A stretch of DNA of 64,000 nucleotides from Acanthochlamys bracteata. Lineage: Eukaryota > Streptophyta > Magnoliopsida > Pandanales > Velloziaceae. The position numbers and the translations under genes were made by a program. Every line of letters begins with the position of its first letter. The first letter of the stretch is position 1. Under the pieces are notes generated by a model. The model saw nothing but the letters and a program-made list of their open reading frames with translations. It was not told where the DNA came from and ran no database searches. Location: NCBI GenBank assembly GCA_019914995.1, contig CM034141.1, forward strand, positions 7,108,001 through 7,172,000. The letters are read 5' to 3'. Below are positions 46,473 to 59,499 of this stretch, in pieces.

Positions 46473-48980
46473 ATGACAGCTGGAAGAGAGATGACAGAGA
46501 TCAGCCAAGGATCCGCCGGCGGTGGTGGAGGAGGGGAACTGGTGAACCATCTTAACCAGCTACAGGTGCGGTTCAAGGAAGTGGAGACCCGTTTCCGTTC
46601 GTGGGTTGGCCGGCAGCCGCTGCCCGTCGAGGCAGCCGTAGTCACCGCCACCAGCGCCGCTCAGGGAGCAGCAATCGGTGGGCTTATGGGAACACTCACC
46701 GCTGACCTCTCCCTCCCCACGCCATCGACACCTCCTAATGGCAAAGCAACCCCTTCCTTCAAGCAAGCTGAGGTGCTCTTTCTCTTGAGAAGAACAAAAT
46801 TTTAATTGTTAAACGTTTTTCGTGGCTATCTGAATCTAACGTTGTTAACTTCTTGTTATTTCATATTTGCAATGTTTTTTCTCAAAATTTTAGTGTTATT
46901 AGAATGGCCGGTGAGACTGTTCAAATGTGAAAAGTTAATAAGACGTGCAGCAACCTTGTACCTCCTTATGCTCCGGAAATCTGCATTTTCAATGCAGTAG
47001 TGTACATGTTTATCAAGTAGTAGTACTCTTACATTTCCGATTGTTTATTTATATGAGCTGTTTCGTAAGTGATGGTTTGGCTTCGCTGTAGTTCATCAAT
47101 TGATTATCATTATGGAGAATCAATGTGACAAGAAAAATTCATTGGTGTTCTTTTAGAGCCAGAAAAACTTCTTTAAGGACAACTCTTCATAAGTTTCCAA
47201 AGTTTGTGTCTTTCCTCCTTGCTTGGATGCTTATGAGATACAATCATGTCAAATCAGGCTTTTGTGGGTGGTCCCTTGGTGCAAGCTCGCAATTTTGCAG
47301 TGATGACTGGTGTAAATGCTGGCATATCTTGCGTCATGAAGAGAATTAGAGGAGTGGAAGATGTGGAAAGCAGGTAAGATAATGCAAACGCCTATCATTT
47401 TTTTCCTTTCATTTATTGCAGAGATAACTTGTTTATCTCTGATGTCTCAATTCTTTTGTGTTTGTTTTATTGTGCTTGGAACTTTTATTAACTTGGCACC
47501 TCCTATAAAGATAATCAAATTATATCTATTCTGTGGGCATTTACTCCATCTAGGCTGCCACCATTCTGATTTAAGGAAAGCACCTGTTTTGACAAAGATA
47601 GTATTCAAATCATTGTGACTGGAGAGAGCTTAGCCAAGCACATGAGATCTGTATTTTGGCTTTGTTTGACATTTTTTGAATTTAAACCAAACTGATGAAG
47701 GTTGACTAGGTAATTCTGTGGGCATAAGTCTGTCTCGTTTTTAGCATGTGAACTGTTCCCCTTCTTATGCTGTGTGGTATGGTCGTTTTCCCAACTTAGT
47801 TGTTAGAATTTACCTGATAAAGTACTCTATACAGCATGGTGGCAGCTTTTGGTTCTGGAGCTGCATTTTCGTTAGTTAGCGGCATGGGGAGCCCTAACCC
47901 AGCACTTAACGCGGTGACGTCTGGGCTTTTCTTTGCTCTTGTTCAAGGTGGCCTTTTCAAGGTATTATTTAGAGAGACTTTGGTATTTTTCTGAGACTTC
48001 TGCTCGATTGATTGTGCTTGTGGCCTATGGAATTTGCTGCATCTATATAGACTAGGCATTGCTTATTATCATGTTGAAAACATTATTTTGTCCTCTCACC
48101 TATGAACTACCATTCAATTCTAGGAACCTGCCTTTTTTTGTAGTGTTGCTAGGTTGTTACATTGAAGTTGCTAGATCTTCTAGCTTACATAGCTTGGTTA
48201 AGCTTGTTTATAGTTTCGCTTAGGTGTGTACTGATCAATGGGTTGCTCAGGAGCTATACTTCCCACTGCCCGTGAACCTTTTTAACTTCTTTTGCCTACT
48301 GAGCAAACACAATAACTTAATTTCTGAAGATTACTTTCCTATCTAATAATCGAGTTTGAAAGCTTTTGACCTAGCTTAATTTGGAGTACGTTAGAAATGT
48401 AGTTCATTTGCATTCCTAGGTAGAAGGAATATGTTGGATTACACATTTAAACTAGATGTACTCCCATCTAAGCTTCTGAATTTGGTTAAGGATGAAGATG
48501 CAAGCTAAAAACATTATTAGTTAGAAATTTATAATTCAATTATTTTTAATGCGTCTTGAACATTGCAGCTTGGTCAGCAATTTTCACAACCAAAAACAGA
48601 GGATGTTTTCTATTCTCGCACAAGAAATGTGTTGACAAGGCTTGGCCTCCAAAAGTATGAGAAGAACTTCAAAAAAGGCCTGCTCACAGACCACACTTTA
48701 CCACTTTTGACTGATAGGTAAACCGTTGCAAATTTCATCACTTAGCACCTAATCAAATTGCAAAGAGTGACGAGGGTTGTCCTGCTTGCTACAGTGCTCT
48801 GAAGGATGTCAATATTCCACCTGGGCCTCGTCTTCTCATTCTTGATTATATTCAGAGGTATGCAACAGAAGCTTTTCTTTTTGGTCTGTGTTATGGAGGC
48901 ATGAAGCTGCGTATGTAACTCGCCAGCTGCTATTTGAGATGTGCAGGGATCCAGAGTTGAAGAAAGGAAGGACTTGTTGA
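46473..48980 (+). CDS. Chloroplast inner-envelope import protein HP30 type (Tim17 family with SAM domain)
   Basis: Six exons (46473-46772, 47258-47373, 47835-47961, 48569-48717, 48795-48857, 48947-48980) give 262 residues in frame. The N-terminal half is a Tim17/22/23 (PRAT) domain with Gly-rich membrane segments (AAQGAAIGGLMGTLTADLSL; NAGISCVMKRIRGVEDVESS; FGSGAAFSLVSGMGSPNPAL). The C-terminal part (about 199-252) is a SAM domain (TRNVLTRLGLQKYEKNFKKG; ALKDVNIPPGPRLLILDYIQ). This PRAT plus SAM order is the hallmark of HP30 and HP30-2, which help import plastid proteins lacking cleavable transit peptides. There is no classical transit peptide here either. Exons and residues look intact. Confidence 0.9.
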
Positions 48981-49931
48981 TCCCAATATAGAGATGACAA
49001 CTCAAGTGTTAAGCTCAGTATGCGTGCCACTGGACTACAGAACTTTCAGTTATCGATAGGACTTGTTAGTCTAGAGTGTTTTAGTCTATTGCTTTTGATA
49101 ATCATGTGGTTTATATAATGTCAGTAAAACATTACTCTCTTAGTGTTTTTGTATGTATATGAATCGCCTCGAGTTGAGTAGATTTGGTGGAATGTGATGG
49201 TTAGCTATTAACATAACACTGAACTCAGCAGATGTAATGTTGTTAAGCATTGCAGTGTATGATCATGGTGTCCTGTTTGCAATGCCCATCATCATTATGA
49301 TCATCATCATATTTTAACTAAGGATGAAAATATCAAACAGATAGATAGCTAACTTATGTAAATTTTTTGATTTGAATCTGATTTATCTATTATTCTTCTG
49401 CTTTGAGCTGAAATTGAAATATTAGCTTGGGAGTTAATTTCGCTAAGTTGAGCGCAGAGAGAAGAAAGGAATCTGTTTGTTTGATGAAGCTGGTAGGAAG
49501 TGGACGATACGAAACGCAATACCCGAGCAGTTTGACGAGCGAGCTGTCTCCATGCAGAAGAGCGGTCGCCCCGGTAAACCAACCAATAAGAATAAGCTGC
49601 GGCTCATTGAGGTAATCATTCAAATCAGATGTGCAGCCCGTCGCACGCAACACTTCACCACAGCCTCCATGTCATTCCACGTAGACGAAAGCTACTCGCA
49701 AATCAGACGTGGCGCTCTATCAATGTGGAGGTACAAACCAACCTTAGTACCCAATTCGCAGGCAACAACCTACTGGCTTTCGTCTCCCGCCTCATTTCTC
49801 TTCCCTTGTTCTTCACCTTCAATCATTTCCTTCAAAGCAACGAACTAATTTCACAATTTTCTCTCCGACTCATAAGAGACATAGACAGAAGGCAGAGAGA
49901 GAGAGAGAGGAATCACCAGAGTAAGAAGAGG
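48981..49931. other. Spacer and leader of the ENT gene
   Basis: No gene is accepted. A forward frame from 49477 (FDEAGRKWTIRNAIPEQFDE) reads like protein but has no recognised domain. Open frames reaching upstream of the ENT start are leader sequence. Confidence 0.4.
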
Positions 49932-52400
49932 ATGGGGGCCGAAGTAGAGGAGCAGCGCCGCCTTCTCACGACGGATGCGGAGTCCCAACCTTCATCGCCC
50001 CCCGGTGATTCCATGGGTTTGGCCTACCTGCTCTACTTCGTTCTCGGCACCGGTTACCTTCTTCCCTGGAACGCCTTCATCACCGCCGTTGACTACTTCT
50101 CTTACCTCTACCCAAGCACTCCCGTCGATCGTGTTTTCTCCGTTGCTTACATGGCCACTGGACTCGCCTTCCTGATACTCATTCTCCTGTGGGCCCACCG
50201 CTCCAGTGCTCATCTTCGTATCAACACCGGCCTTGCCCTCTTCGTCGTCTCTCTAATTATCGTCCCTGCAGCCGACGCATTCTGGGTCAAGGGCAGGACA
50301 CAGATCTATCCGACCTTCTACCTCTCTGTCGCTGCTACAGCCCTCTCCGGAGTCGCTGATGCCCTTGTCCAGAGTGGAGTCATTGGTGCTGCTGGAGAGC
50401 TGCCTGAACGGTACATGCAGGCTACAGTCGCGGGCACTGCAGCCTCCGGTAAAACATTAATCAACTCATCTTTCTTCTAATTGTTCTTTCATGCTCTAAT
50501 CTTGTTTGGATATTTCATTCCACTTTAAATCTAAGTAGCCCAGTGTCAGGCAATTGGTGAAAGAAATCAGGAATTGCTTTTGGAAAACTCAAAATTAATT
50601 TCTGAACTGTTTCACTAGCCCTCACCCACCATATACTGCATCAGTGAAATTACATCTTGCTGTGAAGCCAAATAGCGATTGATTTGCATTTTGGAGCTAT
50701 ATGAAGTAATTGTTGGGATGCATAACAAAATGTTAGCTAGTTATTGTCTTTTTTTCTTAATGAATTGTGGATAAAGTTATTGTAAAGAGTGTTTGCCTTA
50801 ATGTGGATGTTTATAAGCTAAAATTTTAGGGGAACTATGCTGCATTGTTAATACAGACATACAACCTTAGAATGAATAATTTTCCCACCTTGTGAGCCAT
50901 CTGTACTTGGACCAGAAACGATTAGTAATAGCTTTGTCAATTTTCTCACGTTATCTAAATGGTGAACACATTCTCCTTTATGATTTCTTCGTTTGACGAT
51001 TTCACATAGTTCTAGATGCTATTTGACACTTGGGAATGTAATGGTCAAAAGTTATTACTTAAATCTAGCTATATCACTTAAATGCAGAAAATGTAGGGGG
51101 AACTGGTGTTAACTGTTAAGGAGTCCTGAACTTTGTATTTGTAAGACAAGCTCCAATTAAGGCAATTCATGGTACAAAGGCTCCTTAAGGCAGTTCATCG
51201 CAAATTGTACGGGAAAGGCTATTCATAAACATGAACTAGACATAACTTCTTATAGTAGCCAAGGTTTCCTATGCAGCTAAAAGTAGATGACTCTAAGGTT
51301 TGCCTTAGTATACCAGTCAAGGATGCAGATTCTTTGTCAAGAGTTATGTTCAAAGTGAATTCGAACTCGATAAACATGTGAATCTAAAGGCATTGAGGAC
51401 CTTTGTCAAGAGTTACATTCAAGGATTTGCTATTTATTTTTACTCCGCCACTAGTTGCTCTTTCAGTTAAATCTAAGCTGCTTATGGTTAAATGCTTCAT
51501 AAAGACTTGACTCTCTTGCATTCCATAGTATTAAGTGAAGTGTATGGCAAATAGCTCCTAAAAATAAAAGAAGTAGATATTGTTGTCTCGGCGCATACAT
51601 TCATGCATCCATGTTTCAAGGAGTATATGTTCAAACACTTGTAAACCCTTGTATAATTGTTCTTGCCAGGGGTACTTGTTTCTCTGATGAGAGTGGTGAC
51701 TAAGGCTGTGTTCCCACAAGATGCTAGCGGCTTGAGGAAAAGTGCTAACCTTTACTTTGCCGTCAGCATTACATTTATGATTATATGCCTTGTTTTCTTC
51801 AATGTGGCAGACAGTCTTCCTGTTATTAGATACTACAAGAACATCAAGATTTTGGCTCAGAAGGAAGAGAGGAGCGAGTTTGGGCCTATGAGTGAATCAG
51901 CATGGAGGTCAAACTTGTGGATCGTCGTCGAAAGAGTGAAGTGGCTTTGTTTGGGCAACTTTCTCGTCTATGTTGTTACCCTTTCTATATTTCCAGGATT
52001 CATAACAGAGGATGTGCACTCAGAGATTCTCAAGGACTGGTATCCGATAATGCTTATTGCTGGTTACAATGTTTTTGACTTGGTGGGCAAATGCCTCACT
52101 GCACTATATCTCCCAGAGGATGGAAAGATGGCTGTTTCTGCGTGTGTTGCCAGACTTCTCTTTTATCCAGTATACTTGGGATGCTTGCATGGTCCCGGTA
52201 TCTTCCAAACAGAAGTTCCTATGATGGTAGTAACATGTGTCCTGGGCTTAACAAACGGTTACTGCACGTCCGTGCTGATGATCCTTGCCCCCAAACTGGT
52301 GCCGATACAACAATCTGAGATGGCAGCTATTGTGATGGTTCTGTTTCTAGTAATTGGACTAACAGCTGGTTCAATTGTTTCATGGTTCTGGGTCATTTGA
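49932..52400 (+). CDS. ENT1: Equilibrative nucleoside transporter (ENT1-like)
   Basis: Two exons (49932-50448 and 51670-52400) encode 415 residues. A hydrophilic acidic N-terminus, MGAEVEEQRRLLTTDAESQP, carries a dileucine-type signal (RRLL) seen in tonoplast or endomembrane proteins. About 11 membrane helices follow, the first being GLAYLLYFVLGTGYLLPWNA with the ENT motif LLPWNAFITA. A central hydrophilic loop (KILAQKEERSEFGPMSESAW) separates helices 6 and 7, as usual in the family. The C-terminus ends in a membrane helix (IGLTAGSIVSWFWVI), which is normal for ENTs. The protein moves nucleosides. The 1.2-kb intron is unremarkable. Confidence 0.93.
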
Positions 52401-53331
52401 TCCCTCAGATATGAAAGGCGTATGTAACATTAGACAATAATTTTGTACATAGACTGTATAGCCCACAATTCTTCTTTCAAATTGCTGCTTCAAACTGCTA
52501 GCTAGCAGCCCTAACCAAATTGTATCGTAATTTTGCTGCAGTTATCACGCTACCATTTTTTTATGTTATTTTATTTACTTTTGCTTATTATCTTCCAGCT
52601 ACACTCTGCAATTTTTATATTAAGAGATAAGACGGAACAGGGTTGAGCTTCACGGCGCGACACTCGTTAGCGATAGCTCATGGATCCTCGAGTAGTCGTT
52701 AACAGTGGGATGTTATCATTCATTTACTTACTATAGCTCATATGGTTAATATCCATGAAAATCTAAGAATTCTGTACTTTTTGAATTTAAAAAAAATCTA
52801 AAAAATTAGTAAAAATTTATCTAAAATCGTGAAATAAAAAATTAAAAATGAACGAACTTTTACTCCGAAACAACAAACCTTAGACGGCAGACATCATGCA
52901 GAAGCGTTACTTCTCAGGATGCCTTCTCATAGAACTTTGGAACAAAAGCCTCTGGTGGCTAGAAAACTACTTCTCACTCAGTACAGAACTACTAGTAGTT
53001 ACATGTATTATAGAGGAACTTGTTGGCCAAATGATTGAACAAAAAATTGTTCCGCCAAATGCATGAACGCAGTTAAATTTGTGAGTGATACAGCATTCCA
53101 GAATCTTGTGGTGCAAATAAATCATAACTACATCCTGATGCATCCTTCAAGTGCTCATATGAGAGAGTAAGGTCCATAAGCAGTATTTCATCCCATTCAC
53201 CTAATCCTGCAAATAAAGGACCAGAACAAGTTTAGAAGAAGGAAGCCATAAACAAAACCTTCATAGTTGACAAAAAAGGACCAGAACAATAGGAACCACA
53301 GTAAGATTTACCTGTTCACTTGGTGGCATCT
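52401..53331. other. Spacer between ENT and the U2A' copy
   Basis: 3' flanks of two convergent units. AT-rich at 52770-52850. No gene is seen. Confidence 0.4.
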
Positions 53332-55508
53332 TCAATTATGCTGCCCATCAGTCTCCATTTTCTTTTCATGCACCTCAGTGTCCATCTCATCATCATTGGC
53401 CTCAGCATCAACCTCATCATCTTTGGCCTCAGTATCCATTTTATCATCGTTGGCCTCATCTCTGGGTTTGCCAGTGTCATTCTTCAAAGCAAATTCTGCA
53501 GAAAGCTGGCCAGACTGTAGAGCCTGCATGCAGATAAATAGAGTCAGTAACTGAAACACAAGGTAAAAAGAACATGAACAAGGCATACTAAACAGTGAGA
53601 GCATAAGATTGTGCTGTATGCTGCTTAGATACATTTTCAAGCCTGGCAACTTCTTCAAGTGTCTGAGAACTTGCAATTGCTGCCTGCAAGAGAGACAAAT
53701 GTAATATGTGTGATGAGTTATTTCCTTCAACCAGATTTGCCGTTCATGCAACATAAAATAGTTGCTAAAAGTCTGTTAGCAGTGAAAAACAGTAGCTACA
53801 GAAAGCTTGGAACCATTAAAAATTTATCATAGACAACATGCAGGAAGCCTTAATATAAGAAACTATAAATTACTTAACAGCGTTTCATTAGTAAAAACTA
53901 CAGTCACAAGGTTGCACAAGATTTATAAGTAAGAAGAATGATGTTGCAATGTATTATCTAGTAATATTTTACCATAATTGCTGTAATCTGGTCAGGCATG
54001 GGACCAATAACTTTTGGAGCATGCTCAGGTTTCGCAGAGTCAGCTGCATTCGTAAGCTCTCCCAGCGTAAACGCCTTAGCAGGTGTCTTTTTGACTTCCT
54101 CTTGCGCTTCCTTTGATGCAAACAGAGTTTCTGCTTCTGTCCTTTCCTGTTGTCAATAGATTCAAGCCATAATAAGCAATTTTGTATCGTAAACATCAGA
54201 GACATGAAATCAGTTCATATTGGTTGGGCAAGGAGCTAAATTCATCTTAGTGGTCTAGGTGAAATTAAGAAGAGAACTTGTAGAACGTAAGTAAGAAATG
54301 TTCAGGAAAGGTTACGATATGCTTCAGGTGAAGTTACCCACACAATCATTCTTGGATGATAGACAAAGCAGATCACGGGAAGTTTAGCGGTCAACTATTC
54401 CTCTGGCTTTACAGCATTGTAAGAAATGCACAAGTGCATGATCACCAATTAACAAGATTGGTAAATAACACTCACCTTACTTTTCACTTTCCTGAAATCC
54501 AAAGGCACAGTTTTTTCAACTTGAAGATCACATAGATGCGGTAGGTTGGATTCTTCATGACGTTGTCATCCAACAGGCTAAGACACTGCAGCTTGGGGGG
54601 AGATGCAAGAGGGTCAATCTCCATGAGGTTTACCAGACGGTTGTCTGTAAGGACCAGGGTATGCAATTAAGGTAAAAACTCTGCAGAACTGAATAAATCT
54701 TTTTGAAGCTCTGGGCAATAAGTCTATGGTAAAGATTCTGCTGAACCACGTAGACTCACCTCCAATGTTTGGGTTTATACGAGTGATTCTGTTGTTATTG
54801 ATGAGCAGCGTCCCAAGTCGATTCAAATAGAGAAAATTCTCAAGCTTGACAATTTCATTGTCAAACAAATCAATAGTGTCAAACTGGTCCTGTGAAGAGA
54901 AAGACCAACAATGAAAATGATTTAAATAATGGCTAGCCGCAGGACTCTGAATTGATTATGGCACAACAAGTATTAAAGATACTATCTTCCAAGAAAATTT
55001 CCAAAGATATTACTGTTATGTTGATAACAGGCTAATTACTAGCAACGATACACGAATTTAGTAAAGGCAATTACTAGGAAAAAGAGAAAAGCGAAACAAG
55101 AGCCTAATTTAAGATTTGAGAAGATAGTCAAATTGTGTGTTTGTAGGGCTTTAAATCTCTAAATAAAGGAGAGAAAGCAGCTAGCCAAGGTGAATCCTAG
55201 ATAACTATACAGGAAATAAAAAAACAAAGGTAAAGAAGAAGGTGGCGGGGGGCTAGGGTTTTAGAGTTGGAGTACCGACCTCGGTAGCGCCCAAGTTCTC
55301 AATGACTGGGATCTTATTGCCTATAGCCCTCAACAATAACAGAGATATAGCAATCATCGTATCTCTCGATATCTCAATATTTGAACAAGAAGAACAGAAG
55401 AAGAAAAACAGAAGAAAGAAGAAGCACCTCTTAGATCAAGCTCTCTCTCTTTTAGGGCGTTGAAGAAGTGCGGGCTCTTCCATATCAAGCCCGCCGTCAG
55501 CCGAACAT
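53332..55508 (-). pseudogene. U2 snRNP A' (U2A') copy, intron-bearing, with three disabling lesions
   Basis: Exons are recognisable in order: RLTAGLIWKSPHFFNALKER, GNKIPVIENLGATE, DQFDTIDLFDNEIVKLENFL, LHTLVLTDNRLVNLMEIDPL, the RKVKSK join, ERTEAETLFASKEAQEEVKK, AAIASSQTLEEVARLEN and ALQSGQLSAEFALKNDTGKP ending in an acidic tail. U2A' is a leucine-rich-repeat protein binding U2B'' and U2 snRNA. Three lesions are seen. The start ATGGTTCGG appears as ATGTTCGG (55508-55501), so ATG leads to a stop after three codons. A Lys codon of the third LRR is TAA (54669-54667). A six-base A run (54511-54516) lacks one base, shifting the frame just before LDFRKVK. Splice sites look intact, so this is a duplicated, not processed, copy. 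An upstream in-frame ATG (55599) does not cure the later lesions. Confidence 0.8.
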
Positions 55509-55828
55509 CTCCTTCTCCGACTCCCGTTGTCGCAGCCGCCTGCAGCTGCTGCTGCTTCGCTGGGGGGACCCAGCCGTCTGTTTGGACTAGTTGGTTCAAT
55601 GATTGGTTATGGGCTATGAATTAGATAGAAGAAGAGCCCAAGGAATACTTAAAAGCCCATTTAGCCTGTTTTGTTCTGGAAACCGCTGGCCAAACAGATA
55701 CACGTATGTAGACGAATCATTGAGCGACACGTCATCACAACCGCGGGTTTAGTCTCGCTTTATAAGCCCGGTGTTTTCCTTCTTCCTCTGACTCGATTCC
55801 GAGCCGTCTTCTCGTTCGCCATCCCTCC
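55509..55828. promoter_or_regulatory. Divergent promoter between the U2A' copy and the FES1/SIL1-like gene
   Basis: 320 bp separate the U2A' start remnant from the next gene on the opposite strand. The segment CGACACGTCATCA (55725-55737) contains an ACGTCA bZIP-type core that could serve the ER-targeted neighbour. Site II-like GGGCTT and AGCCCA words flank it. Confidence 0.35.
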
Positions 55829-58544
55829 ATGGCCAGACCTTCTCTTCTTCTACTACCACTGCTGTTGTCGCTGTTCTTCTTCTCTTGTGCTTCCGCTTCA
55901 ACGGCGGCAGTGACTGGAGGAGATGGGAAGCGGGCAAACAAGTCATGGATTCTGTGGGCCTCAGGCAAGGACGAGGCTGATCTTGTCCCCTCTGTCTCCG
56001 CGGACGCCAATCTCCCTTCTTCCACCACTGACGATATCGAATATGAAACCAATCAATTGGAAGACGCCGGAGCGTTCTCCTCCCTAGAGGGAATGCTCCA
56101 GTGGGCTATCGGTCAGTTGATCTATCAACATTCTTTTCAATTCGTATCAATTTTCTGAAAAACTAGTTTGATATTAAAGGCCGCTCTTGCTTTTCCTTTT
56201 TCAGGCCACTCTGATCCCGAAAAGCTGAAGGAGAAGGCCAGCGACGTTCAACGGTTATCCGCAGAGGAGCTCAGAAGACGACAAGCTGAAATTAAGGTAA
56301 TAAAAAACTAATTATGACCAAAAAAAGCTATTGCAATTTGCTTACTTTCCTTTCGTGCTAGTGCTTTGTGTTGCTCATACTTCCTGATTTCTACCCCCAT
56401 TGCTGGTACTGTAGGAGCTGATGGATAAATTGAAGACCCCTCCAGATACTGAAATGATGCGAATAGCGATCGATGATTTGAACAATTCCTCCATTTCACT
56501 AGAGGAAAGACAACGAGCTCTTGATGAGCTCTTGATTCTTGTGGAGCCAATTGACAATGCTAATGGTGAGTTTTACATGCCAACAACTCTCACTTAAAAT
56601 TTCAAGCCAGATTGACTATATTTCTTTGTCAAATTTGGAAGTTCTTTTCTTCTTTTCGTAGACATACAACATTAAAAATTGTAGCTTCTAGTTTCTAGGT
56701 CTCAAACTGAAGTGATGTTGTAATAGTTAGTATGTACCTTACTAGCATAAACATCTATTGCTGTATCTATTAGATTATGGAATGTGCTGACTGCTGACAT
56801 TGTATCTGTAGGAACTAATCAGATAACTGTTTAGAAAATTTTAACTTTAAATTCTTTTTCTTATAAAGTTGGGCACACAGGTCATGCTTAAGATTCCAGT
56901 AGAAACGTGGCACTATGCTGTGCATTTTAGTAGTTATCATATGCTTGGCAAAGATTTCTGTATATCTGTTATTTCATTTTCGCTCTGCATATTGTAGTAT
57001 CAAAATCCTATTTTAAGTACTTAAGCAACTTGGAGATCTGTAGGTGAGTAAGCAGGCAGAATGCTAGTTTATTAGATTCTAATAATAAGCTATTTGTTCT
57101 GGTTAATGAAATTCTCCCATTTGTGGTTGTTGTCTTTTTGCTGAGATGGTACATCTTGTCTGGAACTTGTTAGACTTGGACAAACTTGGGGGTCTTGTTG
57201 CTGTGATTCGAGAACTCTCTCGTGCAGATGCAAATATACGCACAACCTCTGCATGGATTCTTGGGAAAGCTAGTCAAAATAATGCACTTGTCCAGAAGCA
57301 GGTATATTGCACTATTTTTATTTTCTTTGCTTAACAACCTTTGTCCATATGTATTTCTCTGTCAATTAGTCAACTAATTGCTAGTTTATTCTTAGAACCC
57401 GTCGTATACATGAAGTGACCTCCAGAATAGTGCTAGTTTCTGCTTTTGACTCTGACATGCTATATGTCTGTTGGTTCTTGGTCAGTTCTGTCGTTGCTCT
57501 AGAATAGAGAGAACAGTTAACTCCTTTTATGGTCATGAAGCATGCAGCTAACTTAATTTGAGGGTGTTGTTTTTACTTATCCATACAGTATGTAGTACTG
57601 TTGTTTCTTATAAGCTTCTAATGTCCTTGATTTTTACCTCAGATCCTCACATATGGTGTGCTCCCAAAGTTGATGAATATGGTAAATTCCAGATCCACAG
57701 AAGAAGCTATTAAAGCCTTGTATGCTGTCTCAGCTTTGATTAGGGATAATGGCTATGGTCAGGAATTGTTTTATGCAGAAGATGGAGGTTCAATGCTGCA
57801 GGTATTTTTTATAGGAAAATTAACAGATCAATAACAAAGGTAATATAGCAAGTGCAACTAATTGCCTATTATTTGCAGGGTATATTGAGCAACACTACTA
57901 TTGATATCAGGCTGCAAAAAAAGGCTCTTTTCCTGGTGGCGGACCTAGCTGACTATCAGCTTGAGCATGGGGAGCATGTTAAACTTGAGTATTTAAGCAA
58001 CCGTGTCTTTTTGAAATCTGTTGTTGACTTAGCATCATCATCTGAGCTTGATTTTCAAGAGAAAGTAAGGCATCAGCCTTGCACTGATCATTTTATTTCA
58101 ATACGAATGTTTTCTTGACAAGTTTATTTGGAGAAAACATAAAGCCCTTACAATATTATGAAGCAGGGTTGAATCATTAGTTATTTCTTCAGCTTGTATT
58201 GTTGTTAATGGTATCGTATAAATTTTGTCAGGCTTTATTGGCAATTAGGAGCCTTCTCAAGCTTACATACACAGATGCAGAAATTCTTAAGGATTTCTGT
58301 GCGCTGGACCTGGTACTAGAGAGAATTAGGGAACATTTGGAAAGGCTGATGAGGGAGGAGGAGCAAAGGGATTATGCCAGTGACATCGAAATCCTCCGTA
58401 GAGAAGTGTATATTAGCTTCCATAGCAAGCTCGAACAGGTATTTTGCTCTTGTTCAAACTATGCAGATGACATATTTTAGTGGTACCAATTTTTAATAAA
58501 AGCTTATATATATGATGCTGCAGTTGTCTTGGGTTCCATCATGA
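55829..58544 (+). CDS. Hsp70 nucleotide exchange factor, FES1/SIL1-like, with signal peptide
   Basis: Eight exons (55829-56111, 56205-56296, 56415-56565, 57174-57301, 57643-57801, 57879-58064, 58232-58438, 58524-58544) sum to 1227 bp, 408 residues. A signal peptide (ARPSLLLLPLLLSLFFFSCA) points to the ER, unlike cytosolic FES1. The Fes1 N-terminal segment reads SSLEGMLQWAIGHSDPEKLK. Armadillo-type helices follow (LGGLVAVIRELSRADANIRT; TSAWILGKASQNNALVQKQI; GVLPKLMNMVNSRSTEEAIK; ALFLVADLADYQLEHGEHVK; LLAIRSLLKLTYTDAEILKD). The family releases ADP from Hsp70; an ER location suggests BiP as partner, the SIL1 role. There is no KDEL-type signal: the end is LSWVPS. Confidence 0.9.
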
Positions 58545-59376
58545 CATGAAAAAAGGCAATCCTCAATCACAACTGACCCGTTCAACTCCACTGGTATATT
58601 CAAGCAAGGATCTGCAGAAGAGGATTGGGATAGCTATGGGAACCAGGAAGATATCCTGAAAATGCTTTTCTCAGATAAGTTAAAAACTGAGGACTATGGC
58701 AAACATTTGCAGCGAGTGGAACTCCTCCGATTCGGTAAACACAAGTGGGTTTTTGAACTGCTTGCTTGATGCCGTGTATACAGAGGAGAGTCCTTGTACG
58801 CTAGCTTAAAGGAGAGGTTGGTGCGAGTTTGCTGCAGGGCTTTTTAAGCTGGCATTATGCAGATGCAGCGAGTTGCACTCTGCCATGGCATTTGGATTTG
58901 TATCTGCTAGATCGTTATGTGAATGAAGGAGCTGTATTTTCTTTTTTCTGTGGTTGCATGAGTCCATGTCTTGACAATATTAGCGGCCAAGGTTGATCTG
59001 TATAACTAGGAATCAATTTGGCAGGAAACAACAATAGAGAATTCAGAGTTGAGATGAAGTGACTGGATTGCATGTATATGCTTCATAAGTCTCTGATGAT
59101 ACACTGTATGCTTTGTTGACAAGTTTGTTGCTTAGAAAAGTAACGGTATGCTTTTGAATTATGTTATCTTATCGTTAATAAAATTATTATTTATGATGAA
59201 TAATGAATAAAGATGGTGAAGAGAGGTTGAATCTTGAATGCTGTGTGCATCGTGTGAGAGAGGATGGTAGTAGGTAAAAGAAAGAAAGCGCCAATGGCGA
59301 AAAAAGAGAAGAAAGTAGTAGTAGTAGTAGTAGGTGGTTGAGAAGACGAACAAGAAACAAAACAATGACTCTTCCA

Positions 59377-59409
<33 letters not shown>

Positions 59410-59499
59410 AAAGTCTCTCCTACCTTCTGTTTCAGGGCAAGGCAACCAGAGCTAGCTAGCTCCCTAAGCTACTGCGATCAATCTTTCAGAAGAATCCCC
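58545..59499. other. 3' flank and leader region with microsatellites
   Basis: No gene is seen. It contains a (GTA)n run at about 59314-59332 and a (CT)n run at about 59376-59401 in the leader of the RAD52-like gene. Confidence 0.5.

Noticed and set aside
46412..46651. Minus-strand frame with polyproline near the HP30 start
   Set aside because: It is the reverse of the poly-Gly stretch in the HP30-type N-terminus.
49477..49848. Forward frame FDEAGRKWTIRNAIPEQFDE as a gene
   Set aside because: It reads somewhat like protein but matches nothing I know and overlaps the ENT leader.
49629..49931. Longer N-terminus for the ENT protein
   Set aside because: The extra 101 residues lack family similarity; MGAEVEEQRRLL at 49932 fits ENT starts.
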